64,000 nt of DNA, taken from Amycolatopsis sp. (GTDB taxonomy: Bacteria > Actinomycetota > Actinomycetes > Mycobacteriales > Pseudonocardiaceae). Both the position numbers and the translations under genes were made by a program. Below are positions 7,728-19,125 of the stretch, piece by piece; position 1 is the first letter of the stretch; each line of letters begins with the position of its first letter. Under the pieces are notes generated by a model. That model was not told the DNA's origin and made no database searches. It was given only the letters and a program-made list of their open reading frames with translations. Location of the stretch: NCBI RefSeq assembly GCF_025464955.1, contig NZ_JAODNM010000105.1, positions 19,209-83,208 on the forward strand, read 5' to 3'.

Positions 7728-8577
7728 GGTTCGCGAGCCTGCCCGCGTGGACGTCGTCACGCAACCGCTGGAACCCCTCGCTCGAAGGAGTACCAGGCGC
7801 GGCCGTGTAGATGATCACCTGCTGGTCGCGCTCCGGCACGAGGAGCACCTCGCAGTCGACCTCGAGCACTCCGACCACGGGGTGGACGAGGATCTTCGTC
7901 CGGCTCCGCTCCACGTCGACGTGGTGGGTTGCCCAGATCTCGGCGAACTCGTCGCTCCCTCTCAGCAGTTCGTCGATCAGGCTGGTGAGACCGGGATCCT
8001 GGGGATACCGGGCGGTGGCCGAGCGGAGGTGGCCGGCGGTGAGCAGCCCGAACTCCCGCTGCTGCGCCGCGCTGAACCGAGATTCCGCTGCCGGATTGAG
8101 AAAGTGCCGCCGGACCAGGTTGCGGTCGCGGGCCGCGAGGGCGGCGAAGTCGCCCATCAGCGCACAGGCGAGTTGGTTCCAGGCGATGACCTCGTACTTC
8201 GCGTCGAGCACGAACGCGGCCGCGTCGTCGAGCCGATCGAGCAGGTGACGGATGCCCGGCCGGACGTCGCCGGGCGGCCCGGCCGACGGTGCCGGTGGCC
8301 CCGGCGGCTCGCCGGCGAGGCGGAACAGGTGCTCGCGCTCGTCGTCGGACAACCGCAGCGCGCGCTGGATCCCGCCCAGCACCTGCCTTGACGGATGCGG
8401 ACCCCGCGCCTGCTCGAGCCGCGTGTAGTAGTCCACGGAGATGGCGGCCAGCTCGGCGACCTCTTCCCGACGCAGGCCCGGCGTCCGGCGCCGCACACCC
8501 ACCGGCAGCCCGACGTCGGACGGCGTGAGGCGCGTCCGTCGGCTGCGGAGGAAGTCCGCGAGCTGAACTCTGTCCAT
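7639..8577 (-). CDS. MmyB-type XRE regulator, divergent from an SDR gene
   Basis: A 312-residue regulator: N-terminal helix-turn-helix (LRREEVAELAAISVDYYTRL, about residues 34-53), then an MmyB-like ligand-binding domain with YEVIAWNQLACALMGDFAAL and the closing YTAAPGTPSSEGFQRL. Family members usually end just after this motif; here the frame runs on about 35 residues (DDVHAGRLANRAHLADRAPH...) across the start of the next gene, so the natural stop may have been lost. The regulator sits back to back with an SDR gene around a perfect palindrome and probably represses it. Confidence 0.78.
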   Translation of the reverse strand: MDRVQLADFLRSRRTRLTPSDVGLPVGVRRRTPGLRREEVAELAAISVDYYTRLEQARGPHPSRQVLGGIQRALRLSDDEREHLFRLAGEPPGPPAPSAGPPGDVRPGIRHLLDRLDDAAAFVLDAKYEVIAWNQLACALMGDFAALAARDRNLVRRHFLNPAAESRFSAAQQREFGLLTAGHLRSATARYPQDPGLTSLIDELLRGSDEFAEIWATHHVDVERSRTKILVHPVVGVLEVDCEVLLVPERDQQVIIYTAAPGTPSSEGFQRLRDDVHAGRLANRAHLADRAPHTFAERASDVRGGALGHVGT

Positions 8578-8609
8578 GACCTGAGCTAACCAAAATCCGG
8601 CGGTCGCAG

Positions 8610-8630
8610 CCAGGGACCGGCGGTCCCTGG
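8610..8630. promoter_or_regulatory. Operator palindrome between the MmyB-type regulator and the SDR
   Basis: Perfect arms CCAGGGACC and GGTCCCTGG around the 3-base spacer GGC, in the 85-base divergent region. Position and symmetry suggest the binding site of the adjacent regulator, controlling both directions. Confidence 0.6.
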
Positions 8631-8662
8631 TGAGGCCACGGCCACCGGAACAGGCTGGAACC

Positions 8663-9379
8663 ATGACGAAAACAACCAAAATCGCACTGGTCACCGGCGC
8701 GAACAAGGGAATTGGCAAGGAAATCGCCCGCCAACTCGGGCAGCAGGGGGTGACGGTGCTCGTCGGCGCTCGTGACATCGAACGCGGTGAACGGGCCGCC
8801 GAAGAGGTTGGCGCGGTGGGTTCCGTGCGACTCGATGTCACGGACGCGGAGTCCGTGGCGGACGCCGTCAAGCGCGTCGAGCACGACTTCGGCCGGCTCG
8901 ACATCCTGGTGAACAACGCCGGCATCGCGCTGGACCGGGCGCCGGTCACCGAACTACCGATCGAGGTCCTGCGGCAGACATACGAGACGAACGTCTTCGG
9001 CGTCGCCGCGGTGACCAACGCCTTCCTGCCGCTGCTCCGGAAATCGGCGTCGCCTCGGATCGTGAACGTTTCCAGCGCGCTCGGGTCGATCACGGCGGCA
9101 GCCAATCAGGACGAGGCGTCGGCCGGATCGAGGTTTCTCGGCTACAACTCGTCCAAGTCCGCGCTGAACGCGATGACCGTCATCTACGCCAACGAACTGC
9201 GCGATGCCGGAGTGAAGGTCAACGCGATCAACCCGGGTTACTGCGCGACGGATCTGAACGGCCACCAGGGCGACCTCGACCCGGCACAGGGCGCCGCCGT
9301 CGCCGTCGGCGTCGCCCTGTCGCCGGATGACGGCCCGACGGGCGAATTCCATACCGAGGGCGGCACCCTTCCCTGGTAA
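8663..9379 (+). CDS. Short-chain dehydrogenase/reductase
   Basis: A 238-residue classical SDR: nucleotide-binding TGANKGIG (11-18), NNAG (84-87), the catalytic Ser in NVSSALGS (about 137) and Tyr-x3-Lys (Y161, K165). An Arg-rich loop after the second strand (ARDIERGER) suggests preference for NADPH. The closing GGTLPW and INPGYCATDLNG resemble carbonyl-reductase-like SDRs. Substrate unknown. The ATG was chosen because it begins just before the first strand. It is divergent from an MmyB-type regulator, a common pairing in actinobacteria. Confidence 0.85.
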   Translation: MTKTTKIALVTGANKGIGKEIARQLGQQGVTVLVGARDIERGERAAEEVGAVGSVRLDVTDAESVADAVKRVEHDFGRLDILVNNAGIALDRAPVTELPIEVLRQTYETNVFGVAAVTNAFLPLLRKSASPRIVNVSSALGSITAAANQDEASAGSRFLGYNSSKSALNAMTVIYANELRDAGVKVNAINPGYCATDLNGHQGDLDPAQGAAVAVGVALSPDDGPTGEFHTEGGTLPW

Positions 9380-9383
9380 GTCC

Positions 9384-11045
9384 TTACCGCAGCAGGGCCT
9401 CGATGTCGGCGCGCAGGGTGGCGAGGCGTTCGGCAGCCGCTTTGCGTGCCTGCGTCAGGGCTTCGGCGTCGGCCACCGGCTCGACGATCTCCAGGTAGGC
9501 CTTCAGCTTGGGCTCGGTGCCGGACGGGCGCACGACGACGCGCAGGCCCTCGCCGCGCAGCCGGAGCACGTCGGCTTCCGGCAGGAGGTCCTCCTGGGTG
9601 ACGTCGATCCCGCCGAGCGTTTGCGGCGGGGTGGCGCGCAGGCCGGCCATCAGCCGCGACCGCACGCTCAGGTCGTCGACGCGCAGGGCGATCTGGTCGG
9701 TCACATACACCCCGTGCCGCACAGCCAGCTCGTCGAGGACGTCGAGCGGGCTTCGGCCCTCGGCCTTCAGCGTCGCGGCGAACGACGCGGCGAGTACGGC
9801 GGCGGCGATTCCGTCCTTGTCCCGCACGAAGTCCGGGTTCACGCACAGTCCCAGCGCTTCTTCATAGGCGAAGACGAGCCCGTCGCCGGCGCGGACGAGC
9901 CACTTGAACCCCGTCAGTGTTTCGGCGTAGCGGGCGCCGTGGAACTTCGCGATCTCGCCGAGCATCGACGAGGACACGATCGTCGTCGCCACCAGCGGGG
10001 AGAGCGCTGGGCCGACCATCGCTGTGTCCATAGTGGACAGCAGGTGCTCGCCGAGCAGGACCCCGGATTCGTCCCCGCGCAGCATCCGCCACCGGCCGTC
10101 GGCGTCGCGGACGCCGAGTGCGCAGCGGTCCGCGTCCGGGTCGAGCGCGATCGCCAGGTCGGCGTCGGTTTCGGCGGCCAGCGCGAGGAGCAGGTCCGTC
10201 GCGCCGGGCTCCTCGGGGTTCGGGAACGACACGGTCGGGAAGTCCGCGTCCGGCTCGCTCTGCGCGCCGACCAGGTGCGGCTTGGCGAACCCGGCGCCCT
10301 GCAGGGCACTGGCGAGCGTGGCCGCGCCGACGCCGTGCAGCGCGGTCGCCGCGATCTTCAACTCGCGTGCCGTGCCGCGCGGCAGGGCCGCGACTTCGGC
10401 GAGGTAGGCGTCGAGGAGATCGTCACCCAACGTCGTCGCGCCCGGTGCCTTCGGCACGCTCACCGCGCTGGGCGCGGCCTCGATCGCGCGCTCGATCTGG
10501 CCGTCGGACGGCGGCACGATCTGGCCGCCCGTCTCGTCGTAGAGCTTGTACCCGTTGTCGGCGGGAGGATTGTGCGACGCGGTGATCTGGATCCCGGCGA
10601 CCGCGCCCAGATGCTTGACGGCGAACGCGAGCACCGGCGTCGGCAGTGGCCCAGGCAGCACCTTGACCTGGAAGTTCGCCGCGACGAGCACCTCCGCGGC
10701 GGCCTTCGCGAACGCCTCCGAGCCGTGCCGGGCGTCGCGGCCGACGACCACGACACCGCCGCCCTGGCCCCGCGCGTTGAGCCAGGTCGCGACCCCGGCG
10801 GTGGTCCGGGTGACGACGGCGACGTTCATCCCGTTCGGCCCCGCGCGCACCGGGCCGCGCAGGCCGGCCGTGCCGAACTCGAGCGGGCCCGCCATGCGGT
10901 CCGCGAGGTCCTCGGCCGCGCCCGGTTCCCGGCCCATCGCCCGGGCGAGCAGCCCCTGCAGTTCCGCGCGCGCGGCTGGGTCGACGTCGTCGGCGATCCA
11001 GCGGAACGCCTTGTCCCGCAGTGCCGGTGTCAGTGATGTGTCCAC
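9384..11045 (-). CDS. pmmB: Phosphohexomutase (phosphomannomutase/phosphoglucomutase)
   Basis: Interconverts hexose 1- and 6-phosphates for cell-wall and polysaccharide precursors. The 553-residue protein shows the alpha-D-phosphohexomutase signatures in order: phosphoserine loop TASHNP (155-160, Ser 157), metal loop DPDADR (about 305-310), the sugar loop in GDGLVFAYEEALG and phosphate-binding RPSGTEPK near the C terminus. It starts at GTG. In M. tuberculosis pmmB is next to the purine nucleoside phosphorylase gene; here the same pair is split by a glycosyltransferase on the other strand. A perfect TGTCCA/TGGACA palindrome lies inside the gene at 10025-10039. Confidence 0.9.
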   Translation of the reverse strand: MDTSLTPALRDKAFRWIADDVDPAARAELQGLLARAMGREPGAAEDLADRMAGPLEFGTAGLRGPVRAGPNGMNVAVVTRTTAGVATWLNARGQGGGVVVVGRDARHGSEAFAKAAAEVLVAANFQVKVLPGPLPTPVLAFAVKHLGAVAGIQITASHNPPADNGYKLYDETGGQIVPPSDGQIERAIEAAPSAVSVPKAPGATTLGDDLLDAYLAEVAALPRGTARELKIAATALHGVGAATLASALQGAGFAKPHLVGAQSEPDADFPTVSFPNPEEPGATDLLLALAAETDADLAIALDPDADRCALGVRDADGRWRMLRGDESGVLLGEHLLSTMDTAMVGPALSPLVATTIVSSSMLGEIAKFHGARYAETLTGFKWLVRAGDGLVFAYEEALGLCVNPDFVRDKDGIAAAVLAASFAATLKAEGRSPLDVLDELAVRHGVYVTDQIALRVDDLSVRSRLMAGLRATPPQTLGGIDVTQEDLLPEADVLRLRGEGLRVVVRPSGTEPKLKAYLEIVEPVADAEALTQARKAAAERLATLRADIEALLR

Positions 11046-11115
11046 AGACGCAGCCTAGTGTCCAGCTTCGGTGACTATGTTCACGCCGCGTGCCCGATTG
11101 GACACGGAACTTCGC

Positions 11116-11121
11116 TAGGCT
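11116..11121 (+). promoter_or_regulatory. Minus-10 hexamer TAGGCT of a leaderless promoter
   Basis: TAGGCT ends seven bases before the ATG at 11129, the spacing expected when transcription starts at the start codon itself. No good minus-35 was recognised. Confidence 0.45.
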
Positions 11122-11128
11122 CGGCCCA

Positions 11129-12271
11129 ATGCGGTTGCTGTTCGCCTCACTGGCGTCCCACGGTCATATTTATCCGTTGCTACCACTGGCCTTCGCCGCG
11201 CGCGAAGCCGGACATGAAGTCATTTTCGCGACGGGGGAGGAGTTTCTGGACGATTTGCGCTCGGCCGGGTTGAAGGTCGCCTTGGCCGGCGGCTCGCTGG
11301 GCGACGCCTTTACCGAAGCTCATCCCGGCTCTCGGCACGGAATTTCACCCGAGGTGGCGACGAAGGTGATGTCGAAGGTGTTCGGCGATGTCATGCCACG
11401 CCACGTCGTCCACGACCTCGGCCCGGTTTTCGACGAGTTCAAGCCGGACCTGGTCATCCACGAGGTGGCCAACGCCGGAGCCGGGATGGCGGCCGCGGTC
11501 GCCGGGATCCCGGCACTCGCCCACTCCGTCTCGCGCGGCTCGGCGGCCGAGTCCGACGCCGCGGTCTCCGAAGCGATGCGGCCGTTCGCCGCGGAACTCG
11601 GGCTTCCCGAGCCTGGCGACCAGGCGCTCCTCCTGGGGAACCGGTGTCTGGACATCTGGCCCGACTCGCTGCAGGCCGCCACGTTCGTCGCGGGGGTCGA
11701 CCGGATCCCGCTGCGGCCGGTCGCCTGGAGCCCGCCCGGTGAGCTGCCCGAGGGAATCCGCGACAAGACCCGGCCGCTGGTCTACCTGACGCTGGGCACG
11801 GCGTTCGGCCATGCCGGGGTACTCCGCGCGGCCATCGACGGACTGTCACGGCTGCCCGTGGACGTCCTCCTGTCCGCGGGCCCGACCGTCTGGGTCGACG
11901 ACCTCGGCGCGGCGCCGGACAACGTGCGGATCCTGGACTGGGTGCCGCAGGCCGAGCTGCTGCCGCACGTCGACATCGTCGTGCACCACGGCGGGAGCGG
12001 GACCACGCTCGGCGCGTTGGGGGCGGGGAAACCGCAGTTGATCATGCCGCAGGGCGCCGACCAGTTCATCAACGCGGAAGCCGTGCTGGCCGCCGGAACG
12101 GGCGCGCGTCTGCTGCCGGGGGAACTGACCGCGGACGCCGTCGCCGAGCAGGTGCGAACGCTCTTGGACAGCGAGTCCGTCCAGGCCGCCACGCAGCGGG
12201 TTTTCGACGAGATCGCCGCGATGCCGTCACCCGAGGAGATCGCCGCCCGCCTGCCCGCCCTGGCCGGCTAG
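11129..12271 (+). CDS. GT1-family (MGT-like) glycosyltransferase
   Basis: A 380-residue nucleotide-sugar-dependent glycosyltransferase of the GT-B fold. The N-terminal domain begins MRLLFASLASHGHIYPLLPL, typical of UGT and macrolide glycosyltransferases. The C-terminal donor site is clear at about 285-315: HHGGSGTTLGALGAGKPQLI followed by PQGADQFINA. The acceptor is unknown; known relatives modify hydrophobic small molecules such as macrolides, flavonoids or phenols. No biosynthetic cluster surrounds it, so a role in inactivating or decorating foreign compounds is only an inference. It stands alone between pmmB and punA on the opposite strand. Confidence 0.85.
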   Translation: MRLLFASLASHGHIYPLLPLAFAAREAGHEVIFATGEEFLDDLRSAGLKVALAGGSLGDAFTEAHPGSRHGISPEVATKVMSKVFGDVMPRHVVHDLGPVFDEFKPDLVIHEVANAGAGMAAAVAGIPALAHSVSRGSAAESDAAVSEAMRPFAAELGLPEPGDQALLLGNRCLDIWPDSLQAATFVAGVDRIPLRPVAWSPPGELPEGIRDKTRPLVYLTLGTAFGHAGVLRAAIDGLSRLPVDVLLSAGPTVWVDDLGAAPDNVRILDWVPQAELLPHVDIVVHHGGSGTTLGALGAGKPQLIMPQGADQFINAEAVLAAGTGARLLPGELTADAVAEQVRTLLDSESVQAATQRVFDEIAAMPSPEEIAARLPALAG

Positions 12272-12300
12272 GGCGGTCCCGTCAAGGGTCGTGCGCAACG

Positions 12301-13080
12301 TCAGGCCCGGGCGACGAGGGCGCGCAGCAGGGTGCCCATTTCGGTCGCGGCGGCGCGGCCGGCTTCGAGGACCTCGGTGTGGTTCAGCGGTTCGCCGGTC
12401 ATTCCGGCGGCCAGGTTGGTCACCAGGGACAGCCCGAACACCTCGAGCCCGGCGGCGCGGGCCGCGATGGCCTCCAGCACGGTCGACATGCCGACCAGGT
12501 CGGCGCCCATCGTCCGCAGCATGCGGATCTCGGCCGGGGTCTCGAAATGCGGCCCGGTCAGCCCCGCGTAGACGCCCTCTTCGAGCGTCGGGTCGACCTC
12601 GAGCGCGATCGCGCGCAGCCGCGCCGAATACAGGTCCGTCAGGTCGACGAAGTTCGCGCCGACGATCGGCGACCGCGCGGTCAGGTTGAGGTGGTCCGAG
12701 ATCAGCACCGGCTGGCCGACCCGGAAGCCCTGGCGCAGGCCGCCCGCCGCGTTGGTCAGCAGCACGGTCTTCGCGCCGGCGGCGGCGGCCGTGCGCACGT
12801 TGTGCACGACCGGGTCGATGCCCTTGCCCTCGTAGAAGTGCGTGCGGCCGAGCAGCACCAGCGCGCGCTTGCCGTCGACGTCGACCGAACGCACGGTGCC
12901 GCCGTGCCCGACCGCGCTCGGCGCCTCGAAGCCGGGCAGTTCGGCCAGCGGGATTTCGGTCACCGGGGTGCCGATGATGTCGGCGGCGGGTCGCCAGCCT
13001 GATCCCAGCACGACCGCGATGTCGTGCTTTTCGATTCCCGTGCGCTCCGCGATGACCGCGGCAGCCTCGTTTTCCACCAT
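12301..13080 (-). CDS. punA: Purine nucleoside phosphorylase
   Basis: Splits purine nucleosides with phosphate for purine salvage. The 259-residue protein fits the trimeric PNP family: phosphate site VVLGSGWRPAADII near 23-36, GRTHFYEGKG, the base-binding GPHFETPAEIRMLRTMGADL and VGMSTVLEAIAARAAGLEV, and VTNLAAG with the catalytic Asn. The ATG lies directly before the family's N terminus. It is downstream of the membrane kinase gene on the same strand (32 bases), so the two may be co-transcribed. In M. tuberculosis the orthologue is called deoD/punA. Confidence 0.92.
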   Translation of the reverse strand: MVENEAAAVIAERTGIEKHDIAVVLGSGWRPAADIIGTPVTEIPLAELPGFEAPSAVGHGGTVRSVDVDGKRALVLLGRTHFYEGKGIDPVVHNVRTAAAAGAKTVLLTNAAGGLRQGFRVGQPVLISDHLNLTARSPIVGANFVDLTDLYSARLRAIALEVDPTLEEGVYAGLTGPHFETPAEIRMLRTMGADLVGMSTVLEAIAARAAGLEVFGLSLVTNLAAGMTGEPLNHTEVLEAGRAAATEMGTLLRALVARA

Positions 13081-13112
13081 GGCGCAGAGCGTATCCGGAC
13101 GCCCCCGCGCGG

Positions 13113-14930
13113 TCAGTCGGCGTTGGCGAAGGTGGGCGCGACCTGGTCGAACAGCTCCGTGCGGCCGGCGCCCTGCTGGTCGACGGGGACGGTCACCGAC
13201 ACCACCCAGAGGCTGGTGCCCTTCCCGAAGACCTGCGCGTACGTCGTCCTGGTCAGTGGCGCGCCGCTGGCCGACTGGTGGCCTTCGATGGTGTTGTAGA
13301 CCACGACGGCCTCGTTCTCGCCGCCGACCGGCGCTTGCCCGAGCCTGCGGATGGGGACGTACTCGTTGCGCGGCCAGTTCGTGGGCAGCCATTCGCTGTA
13401 CGCGTCGGTCGACGGGTACCTGGCGAAGTAGTCCGCGAACCGCTGCACCGCGACCGTCCGGCGGCCGTCCGGGGCGACGAACTGCACGACCGTGTTGGAC
13501 GCCAGCTTGCTGCCGGGCTGCTGGGCGACGAACTCCGCCCAGTCGGCCGGGACCTTGATGGTGAACAAGCCGCCCTTGGTGCCGTTGTAGTTGGTTGCGT
13601 CGCCGCTGCGTTGGACCAGCGTCAGCGGCTGCGACGGCGGGGCCTGCGGCTGCGCGGCCGGTGGCTTGCCCGGTGGCGTGAGCGGCTGCTGCCCGATCGT
13701 CCTGGCCAGCGCGAACCCGCCGCCGGCCGCGGCGGCGAAGAGCAGCACGGCGACGATGGAGAGCACCACCCCGGCCAGCGCGCCACGGCTGTGCGACGCC
13801 GGCCGGGCCGCCGCTGTCACCGGTACCGCCATGGTGGGCGTCGGCAGTACGGGACGCGGAGAGCCGGTGGACGACGGCGAGGTCATGAACGGCAGCGGTC
13901 CGGGGTCGGACGCTAGCTCTGAGCTGGATTCCGAAGACGACGCTGACGACGCTGCCGATGCTGCCGACGCTGACGAAGACGCCGACGCCTTCTTCGGCGG
14001 CGCGACGACCTTGATGACCTGCGTGTCGGTGGGGTCGAGCTGCGCGGAGGTCTTCTGGCCGTCGGGCGTGCGGAACAGTTCGGCGCCGAACAGGTCGTGC
14101 GGGGTCTTGGCCTGCAGCGGGTGCAGCAGCTGCCGGACGTCGCGCAGGGACATCCGGGCCGTCGGCTCCTTGGCCATCAAGGCGCTGATGACCGACGCGA
14201 GCGGACCGGGTGAAGGCTGCGGCACCTCGCCGTTGACGACCAGGCCGACGGTCTCCAGTGGGTCGCCGTCGGCGTCGTACGGGGGATGGCCCTCGACGGA
14301 GGCGAAGATCGTGGCGCCGAGCCCCCACAGGTCCGCGCCGGTGGTCACGGCGCCGCCCGACGCCACCTCCGGGGCGATGTAGGCGGGGGAGCCCAGCATC
14401 ATGCCGGTGCGGGTCATGGTGGCTTCGGAGACGTTCCGGGCGATGCCGAAGTCCGTCAGCTTGATCCGGCCGTCCGCGGCGACCAGGACGTTCCCCGGTT
14501 TGACGTCACGGTGGGTGATGCCGGCGGCGTGTGCGGCCTCCAGCGCGGCGGCGACGGCGTTGCCCACCGCGGCCGCCTGCTCGACGCTGAGCGGCCCGTG
14601 GTCGCGCAGAATGTGGGCGAGGCTGCGGGACGGCAGCAGCTCCATCACCACGAACGGCTCGCCATTCTCGCGGGCGACGTCGTGCAGGATGATCACGTTC
14701 GGGTGCGAAAGCACGGCGATCGCCCTGGCCTCGCGCAGGGTCCGCTCGCGCAGCTCGTCGGCGTGCGCCGGCGGCACCCCGGGCGGCAGCCGGACCTCCT
14801 TGACCGCGACCGGCCGGTGCAGGAACTCGTCGTACGCCGACCAGACGGTGCCCATCGACCCGGAGCCGAGCACTGAGCGCAGGCGGTAGCGCCCGGCGAC
14901 GACGCGCGTCTCTTCGCTGGAGGTGGACAC
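13113..14930 (-). CDS. Membrane-bound Ser/Thr protein kinase (PknB/STPK type)
   Basis: A 605-residue receptor-like kinase. The cytoplasmic kinase domain (about 12-270) has the Gly loop GSGSMG (22-27), Lys 44 (VAVKEV), the HRDVKPGN catalytic loop (140-147) and DFG (160-162). A Ser/Ala-rich low-complexity linker (315-339), one membrane segment (383-409) and a Pro-rich stalk follow, then an extracellular domain of about 150 residues without PASTA or NHL repeats. It has the look of a sensor with an unknown ligand. Starts at GTG. It is divergent from mutA around a perfect 10-base inverted repeat. Confidence 0.9.
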   Translation of the reverse strand: MSTSSEETRVVAGRYRLRSVLGSGSMGTVWSAYDEFLHRPVAVKEVRLPPGVPPAHADELRERTLREARAIAVLSHPNVIILHDVARENGEPFVVMELLPSRSLAHILRDHGPLSVEQAAAVGNAVAAALEAAHAAGITHRDVKPGNVLVAADGRIKLTDFGIARNVSEATMTRTGMMLGSPAYIAPEVASGGAVTTGADLWGLGATIFASVEGHPPYDADGDPLETVGLVVNGEVPQPSPGPLASVISALMAKEPTARMSLRDVRQLLHPLQAKTPHDLFGAELFRTPDGQKTSAQLDPTDTQVIKVVAPPKKASASSSASAASAASSASSSESSSELASDPGPLPFMTSPSSTGSPRPVLPTPTMAVPVTAAARPASHSRGALAGVVLSIVAVLLFAAAAGGGFALARTIGQQPLTPPGKPPAAQPQAPPSQPLTLVQRSGDATNYNGTKGGLFTIKVPADWAEFVAQQPGSKLASNTVVQFVAPDGRRTVAVQRFADYFARYPSTDAYSEWLPTNWPRNEYVPIRRLGQAPVGGENEAVVVYNTIEGHQSASGAPLTRTTYAQVFGKGTSLWVVSVTVPVDQQGAGRTELFDQVAPTFANAD

Positions 14931-14984
14931 GGCCCTATTGTGTCGGACCCGCTGTCACACGGCTACGCGCCCTTTGTCAACAGC

Positions 14985-15007
14985 TGTCCAGGGGGTACCC
15001 CTGGACA
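14985..15007. promoter_or_regulatory. Perfect inverted repeat between the kinase gene and mutA
   Basis: Arms TGTCCAGGGG and CCCCTGGACA with spacer GTA, in the 137-base divergent region. It fits an operator for a dimeric regulator or a hairpin in the kinase leader. The outer six bases match the TGTCCA/TGGACA palindromes seen elsewhere in the window. Confidence 0.5.
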
Positions 15008-15067
15008 CCTGGGGCGGCGACCAGAGTCACAGCGCGGGATCGTGGAGTGGCTCTACCATCACTAGGT

Positions 15068-16953
15068 ATGACCGAGGCTGGGACGATGGAGTCTGTGCCC
15101 GACGAGGCTCCCGAGCCGGATGAGCTCACGCTCGCCGCCGAGTTCGAGACCGCTGGGCGCGCGCAGTGGCAGGAGCTCGTCGCCGGGGTGCTGCGCAAGA
15201 GCGGTGCGCTGAAAGAAGGTTTCGACGGCGCGCCGGAGAGCTTGCTGACCACGCGGACCTACGACGGCATCGAAATCCAACCGCTGTACACCGCGGAGGA
15301 CACCAGCCCGCCCGCCGGATTCCCCGGCGTTGCGCCCTTCGTGCGCGGCGCGCGGCCCGAGGGCTCGGTCGGCACCGGCTGGGACATCCGGGCCCTGCAT
15401 ACCTCCACCGACGCGCGCGCGGCCAACAAGGCGATCCTCGCCGACCTCGAGGGCGGCGTCACCTCGGTCTGGCTGCGTGTCGGTGGTGACGCGCTGCCTG
15501 TCGACGCGCTCGCCGACGCGCTGAACGAGGTCTACGTCGACCTCGCCCCGATCACCTTGGACGCCGGTGCGGAGTACGAAGCCGCAGCCGAAGCCCTCCT
15601 CGACGTCTTCGTCGAGCGTGGGGTGCCTGCCGCCCAGGCCCACGGCACCCTCGGAGCAGACCCGATCGGGTTACGCGCTCGCACCGGGCAGCCCCACGAC
15701 GTCGCTCCGGCTGCCGCACTCGCCGCGCGCGTGGCCGCGAAGTACCCCGAGCTGCGCACGATCGTGGTCGACGGCACGGTCTTCCACGAGGCAGGCGGGT
15801 CCGACGCGCAGGAGTTGGGCGCGGCTGTCGCGGCCGGCGTCGCGTACCTGCGCGCGCTGACCGACGCGGGACTAGACGTCGACACCGCGGCGTCGCAGCT
15901 GGAGTTCCGGCTCGCCGCGGGCGCGGACCAGTTCCTCACCATCGCGAAGTTCCGCGCCGCGCGCCGCCTCTGGGCGCGGGTCGCCGAGGTCGCGGGCGCG
16001 AATCCGGAAGCCCGCGGGATGCGGCAGCACGCCGTCACCTCACCGTCGATGCTCACGCGCCGCGACCCCTGGGTGAACATGCTCCGCACGACCGTGGCCT
16101 GTTTCGGCGCCGGAGTCGGCGGCGCGGACGCCATCACCGTGCTCCCGTTCGACGGCGCGATCGGCGTGTCGGACGCGTTTTCCCGGCGCGTCGCGCGCAA
16201 CACGCACGCGATCCTGCTCGAGGAGTCGAAGCTTGCCGGGGTGATCGACCCGGCGGGCGGCTCCTGGTACGTCGAAAACCTCACCGACGAGCTCGCGCGC
16301 GTGGCGTGGGCCGAGTTCACCGGCATCGAACGCGAAGGCGGGATCGAGTCCGCTTTGGACTCCGGCTCGCTCGCCGGGCGGCTCGCCGAAACCTGGGCCG
16401 CGCGGTCGAAGCGGATCGCCAACCGCAAGGACCCGATCACCGGCGTCAGCGAATTCCCCAACCTGGAAGAGAAACCGGTCGTCCGTGAGCCGGTTCCGTC
16501 CGTTGTGGAGGGTGGGCTGCCGCGCGTCCGGTACGCGCAGGACTACGAGGCCCTGCGCGACCGGTCCGACGCCTACCTAGCCGAACACGGCAAGCGGCCG
16601 CAGGTCTTCCTCGCCACCCTCGGCCCGGTCGCCGCGCACACCGCCCGCGCCGCGTTCGCGTCGAACCTGTTCCAGGCCGGCGGAATCGCGCCGATCGACC
16701 CGGGCGCGACCGAAGACGTCGTCGGCGACTTCACCAAGAGCGGCGCCACGATGGCCTGCATCTGCGGCAGCGACCGCTCCTACGGCGAACAGGCCGCCGA
16801 GGTCGCCGCGGCGCTGGCCGAAGCGGGCGCGGAAGCCGTGTTGCTGGCCGGGAAACCGACCGACGCTTACGGGCGCGTGACCGGGTTCGTCCATGCGGGC
16901 TGTGACGCGCTCGCCGTGCTGAGGAGCACCCTCGAAACGCTGGGAGTCCCGCG

Positions 16954-16957
<4 letters not shown>
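15068..16957 (+). CDS. mutA: Methylmalonyl-CoA mutase, small subunit
   Basis: The non-catalytic partner subunit of adenosylcobalamin-dependent methylmalonyl-CoA mutase, 629 residues. It has the mutase TIM-barrel region and a C-terminal cobalamin-binding-like fold (from about QVFLATLGPVAAHTARAAFA), but without the DxHxxG cobalt-ligand motif, as expected for the small subunit. The ATG lies 8 bases after a possible minus-10 TACCAT (15054-15059). Its last bases overlap the mutB start (ATGA), so the two subunits are co-translated. Confidence 0.9.
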
Positions 16958-19122
<2,165 letters not shown>

Positions 19123-19125
19123 CCG

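Noticed and set aside
11129..12271. Glycosyltransferase as part of a natural-product cluster
   Set aside because: Neighbours are housekeeping genes; no polyketide, peptide synthetase or sugar-modifying genes are in the window.
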